Source of the DNA: Lachnospiraceae bacterium | Lineage (GTDB): Bacteria > Bacillota_A > Clostridia > Lachnospirales > Lachnospiraceae | Direction: 5' to 3' | DNA: 64,000 bases | Assembly (NCBI GenBank): GCA_021770615.1 | Contig: JAETQR010000006.1 | Location: forward strand, 1-64,000 | Part shown: piece after piece, positions 52,750 to 61,920 of the stretch | Position numbering within the stretch: position 1 is the first letter of the stretch | Layout of the letters: the number at the start of each line of letters is the position of its first letter | Notes under the pieces: model-generated | Databases searched by the model: none | The model's input: only the letters and a program-made list of their open reading frames with translations | What the model was told of the DNA's origin: nothing | Made by a program: the position numbers and the translations under genes

Positions 52750-55227
52750 TCAATCTTTGTCATTGGCTTCCGTCAAAGTTCTCGTCGTACCATCTCCATT
52801 CACGATATACTGGTTCGGGTAAGATGTATCATACCTTGGATACCCGGTAACGACCGTGGCCCATTTCACCGTACCGCCATGGGCACATATCCGGAGCGTA
52901 TCCAAAGCGGTGATATCCACATCCTCTCCCAGAGCGCTTAATGGGAAATAAACGGTTCTCTCACCACTTCCTGTATCGCTTCCTACAAGGATAGCGTCAC
53001 CATAAGATACATTTTTTCCGGCCAGCTTCACGTCCAGAGTGGTCACATCGGATGCCACCTGCACTTTTACATAAGAGTAATCTGTCAGGTCAAATGCATC
53101 GTTGTGGGATGCTGCCGTGCGGGTTACACCGTCCAGAATATCCAGATAATAACCGAGCGTAGTCTCCGTCGTGCTTCCTTTTACGGTAACTACTCCTTTA
53201 TCTGTTTTCGCATATTCAGCCGTACCGCTCTCTACGACCGCCTGATTCTGTTCTGAAATAACACTCTCTGTAGACTTCAAAATATCCGTGTTAACCTGCC
53301 GGATCGAGAACTTCAGCGCAGTGATCAGGTACTTATCCGGGTTCGTCCAAGCTTTTCCCTCCTGATAAGCAGGTGGCTGGTTTGTCTTTAATACAATGTA
53401 ACGGATCTTAGAATAGTCTCCTGTTCCCTTACTTCCCGTCAGGGTATTAAACGAATACCTCAATGTCTCCAGCGATGAGAGCAGTTTCCCATTGCTGGCG
53501 GCCACATAACCATTTGCTTTTGTCGCCGTCTTATTGAATGCACCCTCCTCATAGCGGTAAGAACAGCTTGCTCCGAAAAACGGGAATGTACAGCCGGCAT
53601 ATTTTTCATACCAGTCGCTCTTTGTCATATCCAGAGTGCCGTCATAAAGTTCCAGAGCCATTTGGCCAGGTACCTTGCCCGCGATTTCGATACCCGCATA
53701 ACCTCGCAGGTCATATTCCTGTCCGAGATCAAGAAGTATGGACTGATTGATCTTCGTAAAGCTGATTTCCAGACTTCCATCCTCCAGTATCTGTGCATCC
53801 GTTTCCGATTTCTGTGCTGCTTCTGCATCGGACTTAGCCACAATAGTCGCCGTCTTAAGCACATCGAAATCTTCTTTTTTACCCTCCACTTCAATGACAG
53901 AGAAGGTTATGGATTTTGCCATTGCCGGATAATCTTTTGGGGTAGCTGTTATCACAGCATTTCCCAGCGCTTTGGCTGTCACCTTCCCTTCTGAATCCAC
54001 GGTGAGCACATTTTCATCACTTGATGTGTATACCATGCTCTTATGTGTCGTATTTTCCGGCGTATATTTTACAGAGAGGCTGGTTGTCTGGCCCGGCGTC
54101 AGTTCAGTCGACCCGGCTGACACCTCGATTCCCTCCAGCGGCACATCCTGTTCCACGAAGGCAATGTTGTCGAGATAAAGCGTTACTGATATTCCATTTG
54201 TACGATAAGTAGCGCCTCCCTCGTAAGTAGAACCTAACACCAGATCAAACTTTGTCTGGTCTAACAAAGTCTTATCTGCTTCATTGATACGGTCTGTATT
54301 GAATGTCAAGATCCGGGATGCAAACCCTACTTTAGGTTCTCCCTCTGCCGGCTTATATCCGGTAGTACAGGAATCCTGTGCAAAATGAGTCGCCGGATTC
54401 GCTACATTCCACGTGGAATAGGCAAATGGGAAATATTTATTACTCTCCTTACTGGACACGCCATTATGCAGAACAACGCCATTTTCCTTGTCATCCCCCT
54501 CTGCCATCGATATATTCACTCCGAAACGATTTTTATTGTCTGCCACGTGGGCTGTATTTTCCGTGTTATTCGATGTCGCAAAGTAATCTTCGCTCTTTAT
54601 CTTTCCTGCCTGATCAAAGTAACAGTATATCTTTTTATACTGTACAGCAGACGGATCATTTCCCACTACACGGGCATCCACTTTAACGCCGGTATAACTG
54701 CCTAGTTTCTTCCCGGTCTCTGCCGTAGAAACTCCATTGGAATCTTTCAAATCCGGTTTCGTAAGATCCACACCGAGTACCGGTGCAAAATCGTAGGAGT
54801 TGTCTGCTCCGTTGAACTGGATCTGCAGGCACTTATTCTCAGGATTTTCAGGATCCTGCACGACAGTCATCGTTCCCGGGCTCGCAAATCCGCCAGCAGT
54901 GAATCTGATCCAGCTGGTCCCCGGTGCATAACTCTCAAAATCTTCAATCGTCGTCGTCACCCTCGGATCCGGGGTCGCTGTCGGCGCCGGTGTCTTGTCG
55001 CTTACGAATTTCGTGACTTTCAGTTTCACCTTTGCCTTCTTGCCACTTCCGTCCATGGCTGTCGCTGTGATCGTGGCAGTCCCCACTTTCTTTGCAGAGA
55101 CCTTGCAGCTTGTACCGACTTTGCTCGCTGCCGGAATCACTGCCACAGAAGACTTGCTGGAGGTCCAGCGGTACTTCCGGTAAGTGGCTTTTTTCGGGGA
55201 TGTCGATGTCTTAAGTGTTATAAACAC
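52750..55227 (-). CDS. Large BIG2-domain surface protein, apparently lacking its 5' end
   Basis: 825 residues without signal peptide. The frame begins inside an Ig-like BIG2 domain (TSPKKATYRKYRWTSSKSSV), whose first strands are missing. A P/T linker, a large beta-rich domain (about 90-370), a second BIG2 domain (about 370-450; SVKYTPENTTHKSMVYTSSD) and two further beta-rich domains follow. Sequence before the GTG/ATG starts is AT-rich, has no Shine-Dalgarno and lies just past the yajC terminator. The intact gene probably carried a signal peptide and the start of the BIG2 module. Likely a 5'-truncated, unexported or silent gene beside the xylanase; carbohydrate binding is inferred. Confidence 0.65.
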   Translation of the reverse strand: MFITLKTSTSPKKATYRKYRWTSSKSSVAVIPAASKVGTSCKVSAKKVGTATITATAMDGSGKKAKVKLKVTKFVSDKTPAPTATPDPRVTTTIEDFESYAPGTSWIRFTAGGFASPGTMTVVQDPENPENKCLQIQFNGADNSYDFAPVLGVDLTKPDLKDSNGVSTAETGKKLGSYTGVKVDARVVGNDPSAVQYKKIYCYFDQAGKIKSEDYFATSNNTENTAHVADNKNRFGVNISMAEGDDKENGVVLHNGVSSKESNKYFPFAYSTWNVANPATHFAQDSCTTGYKPAEGEPKVGFASRILTFNTDRINEADKTLLDQTKFDLVLGSTYEGGATYRTNGISVTLYLDNIAFVEQDVPLEGIEVSAGSTELTPGQTTSLSVKYTPENTTHKSMVYTSSDENVLTVDSEGKVTAKALGNAVITATPKDYPAMAKSITFSVIEVEGKKEDFDVLKTATIVAKSDAEAAQKSETDAQILEDGSLEISFTKINQSILLDLGQEYDLRGYAGIEIAGKVPGQMALELYDGTLDMTKSDWYEKYAGCTFPFFGASCSYRYEEGAFNKTATKANGYVAASNGKLLSSLETLRYSFNTLTGSKGTGDYSKIRYIVLKTNQPPAYQEGKAWTNPDKYLITALKFSIRQVNTDILKSTESVISEQNQAVVESGTAEYAKTDKGVVTVKGSTTETTLGYYLDILDGVTRTAASHNDAFDLTDYSYVKVQVASDVTTLDVKLAGKNVSYGDAILVGSDTGSGERTVYFPLSALGEDVDITALDTLRICAHGGTVKWATVVTGYPRYDTSYPNQYIVNGDGTTRTLTEANDKD

Positions 55228-55306
55228 GTGACAAAAAAGGGGTGTTTTTACATTTATAAGAGTATTTTATTCTCGTTATATATTCTAATAAGTATAATAT
55301 CGAGGT

Positions 55307-55344
55307 AAAAAAATAACACCCTCTTAATACATTTCAGAGGGTGT
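55307..55344 (-). terminator. Intrinsic terminator after yajC
   Basis: ACACCCTC (minus orientation) pairs over 8 bp with GAGGGTGT (55316-55323 and 55337-55344) and is followed by TATTTTTTTT on the minus strand. It ends the yajC transcript. Confidence 0.88.
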
Positions 55345-55389
55345 CTGATGACACTTTTTATAGATTCTGGTATTTCAGGAGAGCTATTT

Positions 55390-55659
55390 TCATTCTCCTT
55401 TATCCACTTCCACGATCGCTTCTTTTTTCATCGGAATACGGCAGTTCTTATTGCTTCCAAACTCTACAATGACTACATCATCTGTCATATCGATCACAAC
55501 ACCGTAAAATCCACTTGTCGTCAAAATACTGTCACCAACTGCTACTGCTGAAATCAGCGCCTCATGCTCTCTTTCCTTTTTCTTCTGTGGACGGATCGCA
55601 ATAAAATAAAATGCACCGATAATTACAACCAGGTAAATCAACATACCCCAGGTTCCCAT
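55390..55659 (-). CDS. yajC: Preprotein translocase subunit YajC
   Basis: 89 residues: one N-terminal membrane helix (MLIYLVVIIGAFYFIAIRPQ) with the conserved RPQKKKEREHEALI, then a small beta domain (VGDSILTTSGFYGVVIDM). Accessory to SecDF-YidC. Follows tgt by 32 nt, a common Firmicute pairing. Confidence 0.95.
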   Translation of the reverse strand: MGTWGMLIYLVVIIGAFYFIAIRPQKKKEREHEALISAVAVGDSILTTSGFYGVVIDMTDDVVIVEFGSNKNCRIPMKKEAIVEVDKGE

Positions 55660-55691
55660 GTTCTAGTACCTCCTAAGTCTTAAACTAAGAT

Positions 55692-56837
55692 TTAATACCC
55701 ATCTGAACGCATTAAATCTATCTTTTTCTTCTTATACTCCGCAAAGCAATTTTTTCCGACTGCCTCACGAACCTCACTCATCATTGTATTATAAAAATAA
55801 AGATTATGCAAGACTAATAATCGAAGTCCAAGCATTTCTTTTGCCTTCAAAAGGTGGCGGATATAAGCCCGCGTGTAATGGCGGCACGCCGGACATTGGC
55901 ATCCCTCTTCGATCGGACGGTCATCTAATTCAAATCTTTTATTCATCAGATTCATCTTTCCGAGATTTGTATAGGCGTGGCCATGCCTTCCGTTTCTGGC
56001 TGGGTAGACACAATCAAAAAAGTCTACTCCCCGTTCCACCCCTTCGAGGATATTTTCCGGGGTTCCCACTCCCATTAGATAAACCGGCCGGTCTGTCGGC
56101 AGATGCGGTATAACTTCATCCAGTATACGGTACATCTCTTCATGACTTTCGCCTACGGCAAGCCCGCCGATCGCATAGCCATCCAGTTTCAGTTCTCCGA
56201 TCTGTTCGGCATGTTCGATACGAATGTCCTCAAAAGTCCCGCCCTGATTGATGCCAAAGAGCATCTGTTCCCGGTTTATCGTATCCTCCATGGCATTGAG
56301 GCGTTCCAGCTCGTCCCGGCAGCGCACAAGCCATCTCGTCGTCCTTGCAACGGATGCCTCCATGTAATCTCTGGTAGCAGGATGAGGCGGACATTCATCA
56401 AACGCCATGGCGATCGTCGACGCCAGATGGGATTGGATCTGCATGCTCTCCTCCGGCCCCATAAATATCTTTCTGCCATCGATATGAGAATGAAAATAGA
56501 CGCCTTCCTCTTTGATCTTTCGCAATCCTGCCAGGGAGAACACCTGAAAGCCACCGGAATCCGTCAGGATCGGCCTGTCCCAGTTCATGAATTTGTGCAG
56601 TCCCCCCATTTTTCTCACAACATCATCTCCCGGTCTCACATGAAGATGATAGGTATTGGAAAGTTCCACCTGTGTGCCGATCTCTTTTAAATCCATCGTA
56701 GATACTGCGCCTTTTATGGCCGCTGCTGTTCCCACATTCATGAACACCGGAGTCTCGATCGCTCCATGAGGTGTGTGCATGATCCCTCTGCGCACCCTGC
56801 CCTCTGTTGCAATGATCTCAAATCTGTTCGTCTTCAT
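55692..56837 (-). CDS. tgt: Queuine tRNA-ribosyltransferase
   Basis: Exchanges guanine 34 of certain tRNAs for preQ1. 381 residues; catalytic region ILTDSGGFQVFSLAGLRKI, the nucleophile Asp in GVDFFDCVYPARNGRHGHA, and the zinc site C-x-C-x2-C...H in CQCPACRHYTRAYIRHLL. Start at 56837 (MKTNRFEI) follows GGAGG and lies inside the end of the small membrane-protein gene. Confidence 0.97.
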   Translation of the reverse strand: MKTNRFEIIATEGRVRRGIMHTPHGAIETPVFMNVGTAAAIKGAVSTMDLKEIGTQVELSNTYHLHVRPGDDVVRKMGGLHKFMNWDRPILTDSGGFQVFSLAGLRKIKEEGVYFHSHIDGRKIFMGPEESMQIQSHLASTIAMAFDECPPHPATRDYMEASVARTTRWLVRCRDELERLNAMEDTINREQMLFGINQGGTFEDIRIEHAEQIGELKLDGYAIGGLAVGESHEEMYRILDEVIPHLPTDRPVYLMGVGTPENILEGVERGVDFFDCVYPARNGRHGHAYTNLGKMNLMNKRFELDDRPIEEGCQCPACRHYTRAYIRHLLKAKEMLGLRLLVLHNLYFYNTMMSEVREAVGKNCFAEYKKKKIDLMRSDGY

Positions 56838-57075
56838 TTTTACCTCCAAAAAGTCTGGCAAACCGAATATAAAGCCACAGCATGATCGGAAGCAGGATCG
56901 ACCCTCCCAGACACGCCTTAAATAATCCCCCCGAAGCAGGGGAAGTCGTCAATGCCGCAATCAATGTGATAATATACATAAGCAGAAGAACCACTGCTCC
57001 TGCCATGGCGATAACACGTACACCCTTTGGATAAGAGCTCTGTATTTCTTTATTTTCCTTTTTTATGTCATTCAT
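56818..57075 (-). CDS. Small two-helix membrane protein
   Basis: 85 residues with two hydrophobic helices (about 22-43 and 50-72) and charged ends. I do not recognise the family. Its ATG lies one base after the rarA stop with GAGGAAGG upstream, and its 3' end overlaps the tgt start by 20 bases, so the three genes are co-transcribed and coupled. Confidence 0.75.
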   Translation of the reverse strand: MNDIKKENKEIQSSYPKGVRVIAMAGAVVLLLMYIITLIAALTTSPASGGLFKACLGGSILLPIMLWLYIRFARLFGGKNEDEQI

Positions 57076-57076
57076 T

Positions 57077-58405
57077 TTATTTATTTCCTTCCTCTTTGAT
57101 CTTCATCAAATGTTCTTTTAACTCTTTCTCATATCCCTCATCCGACAGATGATAAAAAGTCATGTCCCTAATCTCATCCGGGAGATACTGCTGTCTCACA
57201 TAGTGGTTTTTATAATCATGGGCATATTTGTAACCGATTCCATGCCCCAGTTTTGCTGCTCCTTTATAATGTGCATCCTGCAGATACGCCGGTATCTTAT
57301 GATTGGGATGAGTGGATACATACTCCATCGCCGCATCGATTGCCATGATAGCCGAATTGCTCTTGGGTGCGCACGCCACATATGCAGCCGCCTGTGCCAG
57401 TACGATCCTTGCTTCCGGCATCCCCAGCCGCTCTACTGCCTGCGATGCCTGCGTGGCAACCACAAGTGCCTGCGGATCGGCATTCGAGACGTCCTCTGCA
57501 GCACAGATCATGATACGCCTGGCGATAAATTTAATATCCTCCCCCGCATAAAGCATCCTTGCCAGATAGTAAACGGCCGCATTCGGATCCGATCCCCGCA
57601 TGCTTTTTATAAATGCGGATATCGTATCATAATGACTGTCCCCGGTCTTGTCATAACGCAGTGTCCGCTTCTGTATGCACTCCTCTGCGACCCCTGTCGT
57701 GATATGTATCTTTCCATCCTCGGATTTCTTTGTAGTCAGAACACCAAGTTCCACCGCATTAAGTGCCGTCCTTGCATCCCCGCCACTGATATCTGCCAAA
57801 AATTCAAGGGCGTCCTCTTCGATCACTGCATGATAGCTGCCAAGTCCCCGTTCCGTATCATTCACCGCCCGGAGGATCAATTCCTTTATATTCTCCGTCG
57901 ACAGCGGATGAAGTTCAAAAATAACCGACCGGGAGATCAATGCTCCATTTACCTCAAAATACGGATTTTCTGTCGTGGCGCCGATCAGGATCACCGTACC
58001 ATCCTCCACAAATGGAAGCAGATAATCCTGTTGCCCTTTATTAAAGCGGTGGATCTCATCGATAAAAAGAATGGTCTTTCTGCCATACATCCCTTTGTTT
58101 TCCTTTGCCTTTTCCACGACCTCCTGCATGTCTTTTTTCCCTGCTGAAGTGGCATTGATCTGTAGAAAATCGGCTTTCGTCGTACCTGCGATCACTTTTG
58201 CCAGAGTCGTCTTTCCTGTCCCCGGAGGACCATATAAAAGGATTGAACTGAGTTTGTCCGCCTGGATCGCCCGGTACAAAAGCTTATCCTTTCCTATTAT
58301 ATGTTCCTGTCCGACCACCTCATCTAATGTCTGTGGACGCAGTCTGGATGCGAGTGGAGACTCTTTTTCTTTATTCTTTTCATTCATATATTCAAGTAGA
58401 TCCAT
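57077..58405 (-). CDS. rarA: Replication-associated recombination protein RarA (MgsA), AAA+ ATPase
   Basis: 442 residues: Walker A LYGPPGTGKTTLAKVIAG, Walker B ILFIDEIHRFNKGQQD, sensor 1 IGATTENPYF, and the C-terminal tetramerisation region (IPAYLQDAHYKGAAKLGHG). Acts at stalled replication forks. GGGGAG before the ATG, which lies inside the end of the YigZ-family gene. Confidence 0.96.
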   Translation of the reverse strand: MDLLEYMNEKNKEKESPLASRLRPQTLDEVVGQEHIIGKDKLLYRAIQADKLSSILLYGPPGTGKTTLAKVIAGTTKADFLQINATSAGKKDMQEVVEKAKENKGMYGRKTILFIDEIHRFNKGQQDYLLPFVEDGTVILIGATTENPYFEVNGALISRSVIFELHPLSTENIKELILRAVNDTERGLGSYHAVIEEDALEFLADISGGDARTALNAVELGVLTTKKSEDGKIHITTGVAEECIQKRTLRYDKTGDSHYDTISAFIKSMRGSDPNAAVYYLARMLYAGEDIKFIARRIMICAAEDVSNADPQALVVATQASQAVERLGMPEARIVLAQAAAYVACAPKSNSAIMAIDAAMEYVSTHPNHKIPAYLQDAHYKGAAKLGHGIGYKYAHDYKNHYVRQQYLPDEIRDMTFYHLSDEGYEKELKEHLMKIKEEGNK

Positions 58406-59016
58406 GATTTCTCCCCTCTGTCTATCTCTGTTTGTCCACTTGTTTTCTCCGTGATCTCCCGTTCAAAGACTGAAATCTTCTCCTCGGGAACCTCATATAT
58501 CATCATTACCTTCTCGCCATATTCTGACGTTTCTTCCCGGATATCCATCCCGGCGGCGATGTACTGGATCTTTCCGATATTATTATAATCTGCCTGCACA
58601 TTTACATGGTAGCCCCGGATCTTCTCCTGGATCACGGAGGCTTCAAGTCCGGCTTTTACCGCAGCGGAATATGCTCTTACAAGTCCGCCTGTTCCCAGAA
58701 GCGTCCCTCCAAAATACCGGGTCACAACAACCAGAGCATCATGGATTCCCTGTCCCGTCAGCACATCCAGCATCGGTCTTCCTGCTGTACCAGACGGTTC
58801 CCCATCGTCACTGCAGCGCTCTGTCTCATTCTTTTCTCCAAGAACATAGGCAAAACAGTTATGTCTGGCATTATAATGCTTCTTCTTGACATTGGAAATA
58901 TATTCCATGGCTTCCTCTTCTGAACGAATCGGAAAAACACTGGCGATAAAGCGGGATTTCTTTTCCGTAACTTCTCCAGTCCCCCCCTGCTGAACGATTT
59001 TCAGTGGCAAACACAT
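58384..59016 (-). CDS. YigZ/IMPACT family protein (UPF0029)
   Basis: 210 residues. N-terminal UPF0029 domain with EKKSRFIASVFPIRSEEEAM, DDGEPSGTAGRPMLDVLTGQ and TRYFGGTLLGTGGLVRAYS, then the C-terminal DUF1949-like domain. Bacterial role unclear; eukaryotic IMPACT modulates translation control. The frame opens at a TTG (59061), but the ATG at 59016 gives the usual N-terminal length. A promoter candidate lies at 59073-59101. Confidence 0.92.
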   Translation of the reverse strand: MCLPLKIVQQGGTGEVTEKKSRFIASVFPIRSEEEAMEYISNVKKKHYNARHNCFAYVLGEKNETERCSDDGEPSGTAGRPMLDVLTGQGIHDALVVVTRYFGGTLLGTGGLVRAYSAAVKAGLEASVIQEKIRGYHVNVQADYNNIGKIQYIAAGMDIREETSEYGEKVMMIYEVPEEKISVFEREITEKTSGQTEIDRGEKSWIYLNI

Positions 59017-59072
59017 CTTTTGCACCGTTCCTTTCTCTTCGGCTATATAGTCAAATTGCAAACCCTGTCACT

Positions 59073-59101
59073 AGTTTACTAATTTTTCTTTTCCTTTGCA
59101 A
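59073..59101 (-). promoter_or_regulatory. Candidate promoter of the YigZ-rarA-tgt-yajC unit
   Basis: Minus-strand TTGCAA (59096-59101), 17 nt, TAAACT (59073-59078). Genes downstream overlap or nearly touch, so this could drive all five. Confidence 0.55.
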
Positions 59102-59108
59102 GAGTTTT

Positions 59109-59117
59109 TGGTATACT
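59109..59117 (+). promoter_or_regulatory. Extended -10 promoter of the penicillin-binding protein gene
   Basis: TGGTATACT, a TGn-extended -10, about 50 nt before the start codon. The -35 position (59089-59094, TTTTCC) is poor, which an extended -10 can tolerate. Confidence 0.6.
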
Positions 59118-59164
59118 ATATATCATAAAGCATTTTATGTGTTCCAGAAAGGGATGAGTATCCT

Positions 59165-61579
59165 ATGAATTTCAACCAAAAGAAAGTGGTGGAGAAGGCA
59201 CGTACCTTAAAGTCCCCTTCTACCCATAGAATAAATAAGATCAAAGTCATAACGACCCGGCTTGTTCTGATCATTCTTGTCGTCTGTGCAGTTACAGGAA
59301 TAAGCGGTCTCGCCGGAATCATCAACGGGCTCATGGAAACAGCCCCCAGCATTGAATCCATCAATGTAGTTCCGGAGGGCTATGCCACTACGATATTAAA
59401 CACAAAAGGAAAAGTAGTACAGACACTCGTCGGCCGGGAAGCAAACCGTGAGTATGTGACTCTTGACCAGATTCCATCTCATGTGCAGAACGCCTTTGTC
59501 GCCATTGAGGACGAGCGGTTCTGGACGCACGATGGTATTGATCTTCGCGGAATTTTCCGTGCCACGTTCAGCGGTCTGTCCAATGGTGGAAAATTTAACC
59601 AGGGCGCCAGCACCCTGACACAGCAGCTTTTAAAGAATCAGGTCTTTAGCGGCGGTGAAGAGTCATCGTTCATCCAGAAAGTAGAACGGAAGATCCAGGA
59701 ACAGTACCTTGCGATCCAGCTTGAAAATAAACTGACCAAAAATCAGATTCTCGAATACTACCTGAACACGATCAATCTGGGACAGAATACCCTTGGTGTA
59801 CAGGCGGCATCCAAACGCTATTTTAATAAAGATATCTCGGAATTGACAATCTCAGAATCTGCCGTGCTGGCAGGCATCACGCAGAATCCCGCCGGTTACA
59901 ATCCGATCACCCACCCGAAAAAAAATGCAAAAAAACGTTCAACCGTCCTTTCTTATATGAAAGAACAAGGGTTTATCACCTCTGCCGAGTACGATGAGGC
60001 GATGGCGGATAAAGTATATGCCCGCATTAAATCCGTAAACAAAGAAACCTCTGCTCTTTCCGACACGACATCTTACTTCACGGATTCCCTGATCGACCAG
60101 GTGATCGCTGACATGAAGGAAGAACTTGGCTATACCGAGACACAAGCCTACAATGCACTCTACCGTGGCGGTCTTACGATTTACTCGACACAGGATTCCT
60201 CCATGCAGAAGGTTTGTGACAGAGTGATCAATGATGCTTCTTATTACCCGTCTGATTCTGTTTATCAGTTAAATTACCAGCTTACTGTAACGGATTCTGA
60301 GGACAAAGCCAGTAACTACAATGCGGGAACCATGATAAACTGGTTTGCCAAAGAGAAAAAGCAGACTGTCAGTCTTTACTATTCGGATAAAAAAAGTGCG
60401 AAAAAATATATCAACACCTACAAAAAGGCTATGAGTAAGGGAAAAACAATCGAGGGAGAAAAGATTGAATATATCATCCAGCCTCAGGCATCCTTTGTCA
60501 TCATGGATCAACACACCGGACAGGTAAAAGCCATCGCCGGGGGACGCGGAGAAAAGACAGCCAGCCGGACACTGAACCGGGCCACCGCTTCCCTGAGACA
60601 GCCCGGCTCCACATTCAAAGTACTCTCTACTTATCTTCCGGCTCTGGACACCTCTGGCATGACGCTGGCTACGATACAGACAGATGAACCCTATTATTAC
60701 CCCGGAACAAAACGCCTTGTAAAAAACTGGTACCGCGGATACCGGGGTGATGTATCAATCCGAAAAGCTATCGCTGATTCCATGAATGTCATCGCAGTCA
60801 AAACTTTGGAACAAGTAACGCCCAAAATCGGATATGATTATTTATTAAATTTAGGTTTTACATCTCTGGTGGACAGCTATACGGACTCCTCCGGGAAAGT
60901 TTTTACTGATATTGCTCTTCCTATGGCGCTTGGTGGTTTGACAAAAGGTGTGACAAATCTGGAATTAACTTCGGCCTTTGCCAGCATTGCCAATAATGGC
61001 GTCTATAACAAAGCTACCTTCTACACAAAAGTGATCGATCATAACGGAAATGTTCTACTGAATAAATCGCCGGTAACAACGACAGAAATTTCTGATAACA
61101 ATGAACAGATAACGATCACCACTGGCCCTGACAGTCAGCAGGTCATGAAAGATTCTACCGCATGGCTTCTGACCGATGCTATGCAGGACGTCGTTAAATC
61201 GGGAACCGGTACATTTTTACGCTTTCGGGAGATCAATATGCCTCTTGCCGGAAAGACCGGTACCACTACGAAAAATAAAGACTTATGGTTTGTCGGTTAC
61301 ACCCCTTATCTTACTGCCGGCGTATGGGGCGGTTATGATGCCAGCGAAAAACAGACAAACACAACCTATCACAAAGCAATCTGGCGGACGATCATGGAGA
61401 AAATAAACAGCCGCTACGAAAACGAGAAAGCTGATTTTGAAAAGCCGGATTCTGTTGTCTCCGCCTATGTATGTTCGATATGCGGAAAACTCCTGCCTGA
61501 CGACTCTTATAGTTCTTCAAGGAAGAAAGAGTATTTTGCAAAAGGAACCGTGCCTACGGAGACGTGTTCGGGACACTGA
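59165..61579 (+). CDS. Class A penicillin-binding protein (PBP1A type)
   Basis: Bifunctional peptidoglycan synthase, 804 residues. Membrane anchor about 30-52; glycosyltransferase domain with AIEDERFWTHDGID (catalytic Glu near 115) and GASTLTQQLLKNQVF; transpeptidase domain with the active-site serine in RQPGSTFK, the second motif IADSMN and the third GKTGTT. The C-terminal tail carries paired cysteines (YVCSICGKLL and ETCSGH), a small possible metal or disulphide knuckle. AAGGGA precedes the ATG. Followed by hairpin copy B. Confidence 0.96.
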   Translation: MNFNQKKVVEKARTLKSPSTHRINKIKVITTRLVLIILVVCAVTGISGLAGIINGLMETAPSIESINVVPEGYATTILNTKGKVVQTLVGREANREYVTLDQIPSHVQNAFVAIEDERFWTHDGIDLRGIFRATFSGLSNGGKFNQGASTLTQQLLKNQVFSGGEESSFIQKVERKIQEQYLAIQLENKLTKNQILEYYLNTINLGQNTLGVQAASKRYFNKDISELTISESAVLAGITQNPAGYNPITHPKKNAKKRSTVLSYMKEQGFITSAEYDEAMADKVYARIKSVNKETSALSDTTSYFTDSLIDQVIADMKEELGYTETQAYNALYRGGLTIYSTQDSSMQKVCDRVINDASYYPSDSVYQLNYQLTVTDSEDKASNYNAGTMINWFAKEKKQTVSLYYSDKKSAKKYINTYKKAMSKGKTIEGEKIEYIIQPQASFVIMDQHTGQVKAIAGGRGEKTASRTLNRATASLRQPGSTFKVLSTYLPALDTSGMTLATIQTDEPYYYPGTKRLVKNWYRGYRGDVSIRKAIADSMNVIAVKTLEQVTPKIGYDYLLNLGFTSLVDSYTDSSGKVFTDIALPMALGGLTKGVTNLELTSAFASIANNGVYNKATFYTKVIDHNGNVLLNKSPVTTTEISDNNEQITITTGPDSQQVMKDSTAWLLTDAMQDVVKSGTGTFLRFREINMPLAGKTGTTTKNKDLWFVGYTPYLTAGVWGGYDASEKQTNTTYHKAIWRTIMEKINSRYENEKADFEKPDSVVSAYVCSICGKLLPDDSYSSSRKKEYFAKGTVPTETCSGH

Positions 61580-61606
61580 TGCTGTTAGGGGCATTCGGAG
61601 CAGGGG

Positions 61607-61707
61607 ACATGTGAGAGGGAGAGAATACACTGGGCAGAGCAGACGAATTGATCTACAAATCGCAATTAAGTCTGCTCTGCCCAGTGTATTCTCTCCCTCT
61701 CACGTGT
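61607..61707 (+). repeat. Constant-loop/variable-arm hairpin, copy B
   Basis: Arms of 38 bp (61607-61644 and 61670-61707), perfect but for one G-U, flank a 25-nt loop GAATTGATCTACAAA then TCGCAATTAA closed by GCAGAC/GTCTGC. The loop is nearly that of copy A (37437-37461), while the rest of the arms is unrelated. Starts 28 nt after the penicillin-binding protein stop, same orientation. No T-tract. Confidence 0.9.
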
Positions 61708-61737
61708 AAACCAGGTTAAATTGCCCCAACAGGATCA

Positions 61738-61805
61738 GGTGGGGAGCTCCGCGCCTCAGTCGCCTTGCAAATTTCTCAGGGACGCCGACCAGAGAGCGCG
61801 CCACC
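61738..61805. other. Unrecognised nested-stem element
   Basis: GGTGG pairs with CCACC; inside, GCGCCTC pairs with GAG(A)GCGC and GTCG with CGAC, and GGAGCTCC is a local palindrome. GC-rich compared with its surroundings. It fits no riboswitch or small RNA I know. A further GGAAG-CTG-CTTCC stem lies at 61823-61835. Confidence 0.45.
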
Positions 61806-61856
61806 GGGGAAGATCCTCCCTGGGAAGCTGCTTCCAAAATAACCACTCGGCCCAAA

Positions 61857-61909
61857 AGACATAAGAAGGGGTGGGTGTTTTGTCCCCCCTCCCCTTCTCA
61901 CGTCTTTTT
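61857..61909. terminator. Bidirectional terminator between the PBP and rfbD genes
   Basis: AGAC/GTCT and AGAAGGGG/CCCCTTCT stems with T5 following on the plus strand and TTTT on the minus strand. Serves both convergent genes. Confidence 0.85.
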
Positions 61910-61920
61910 GCCACCCTCTT

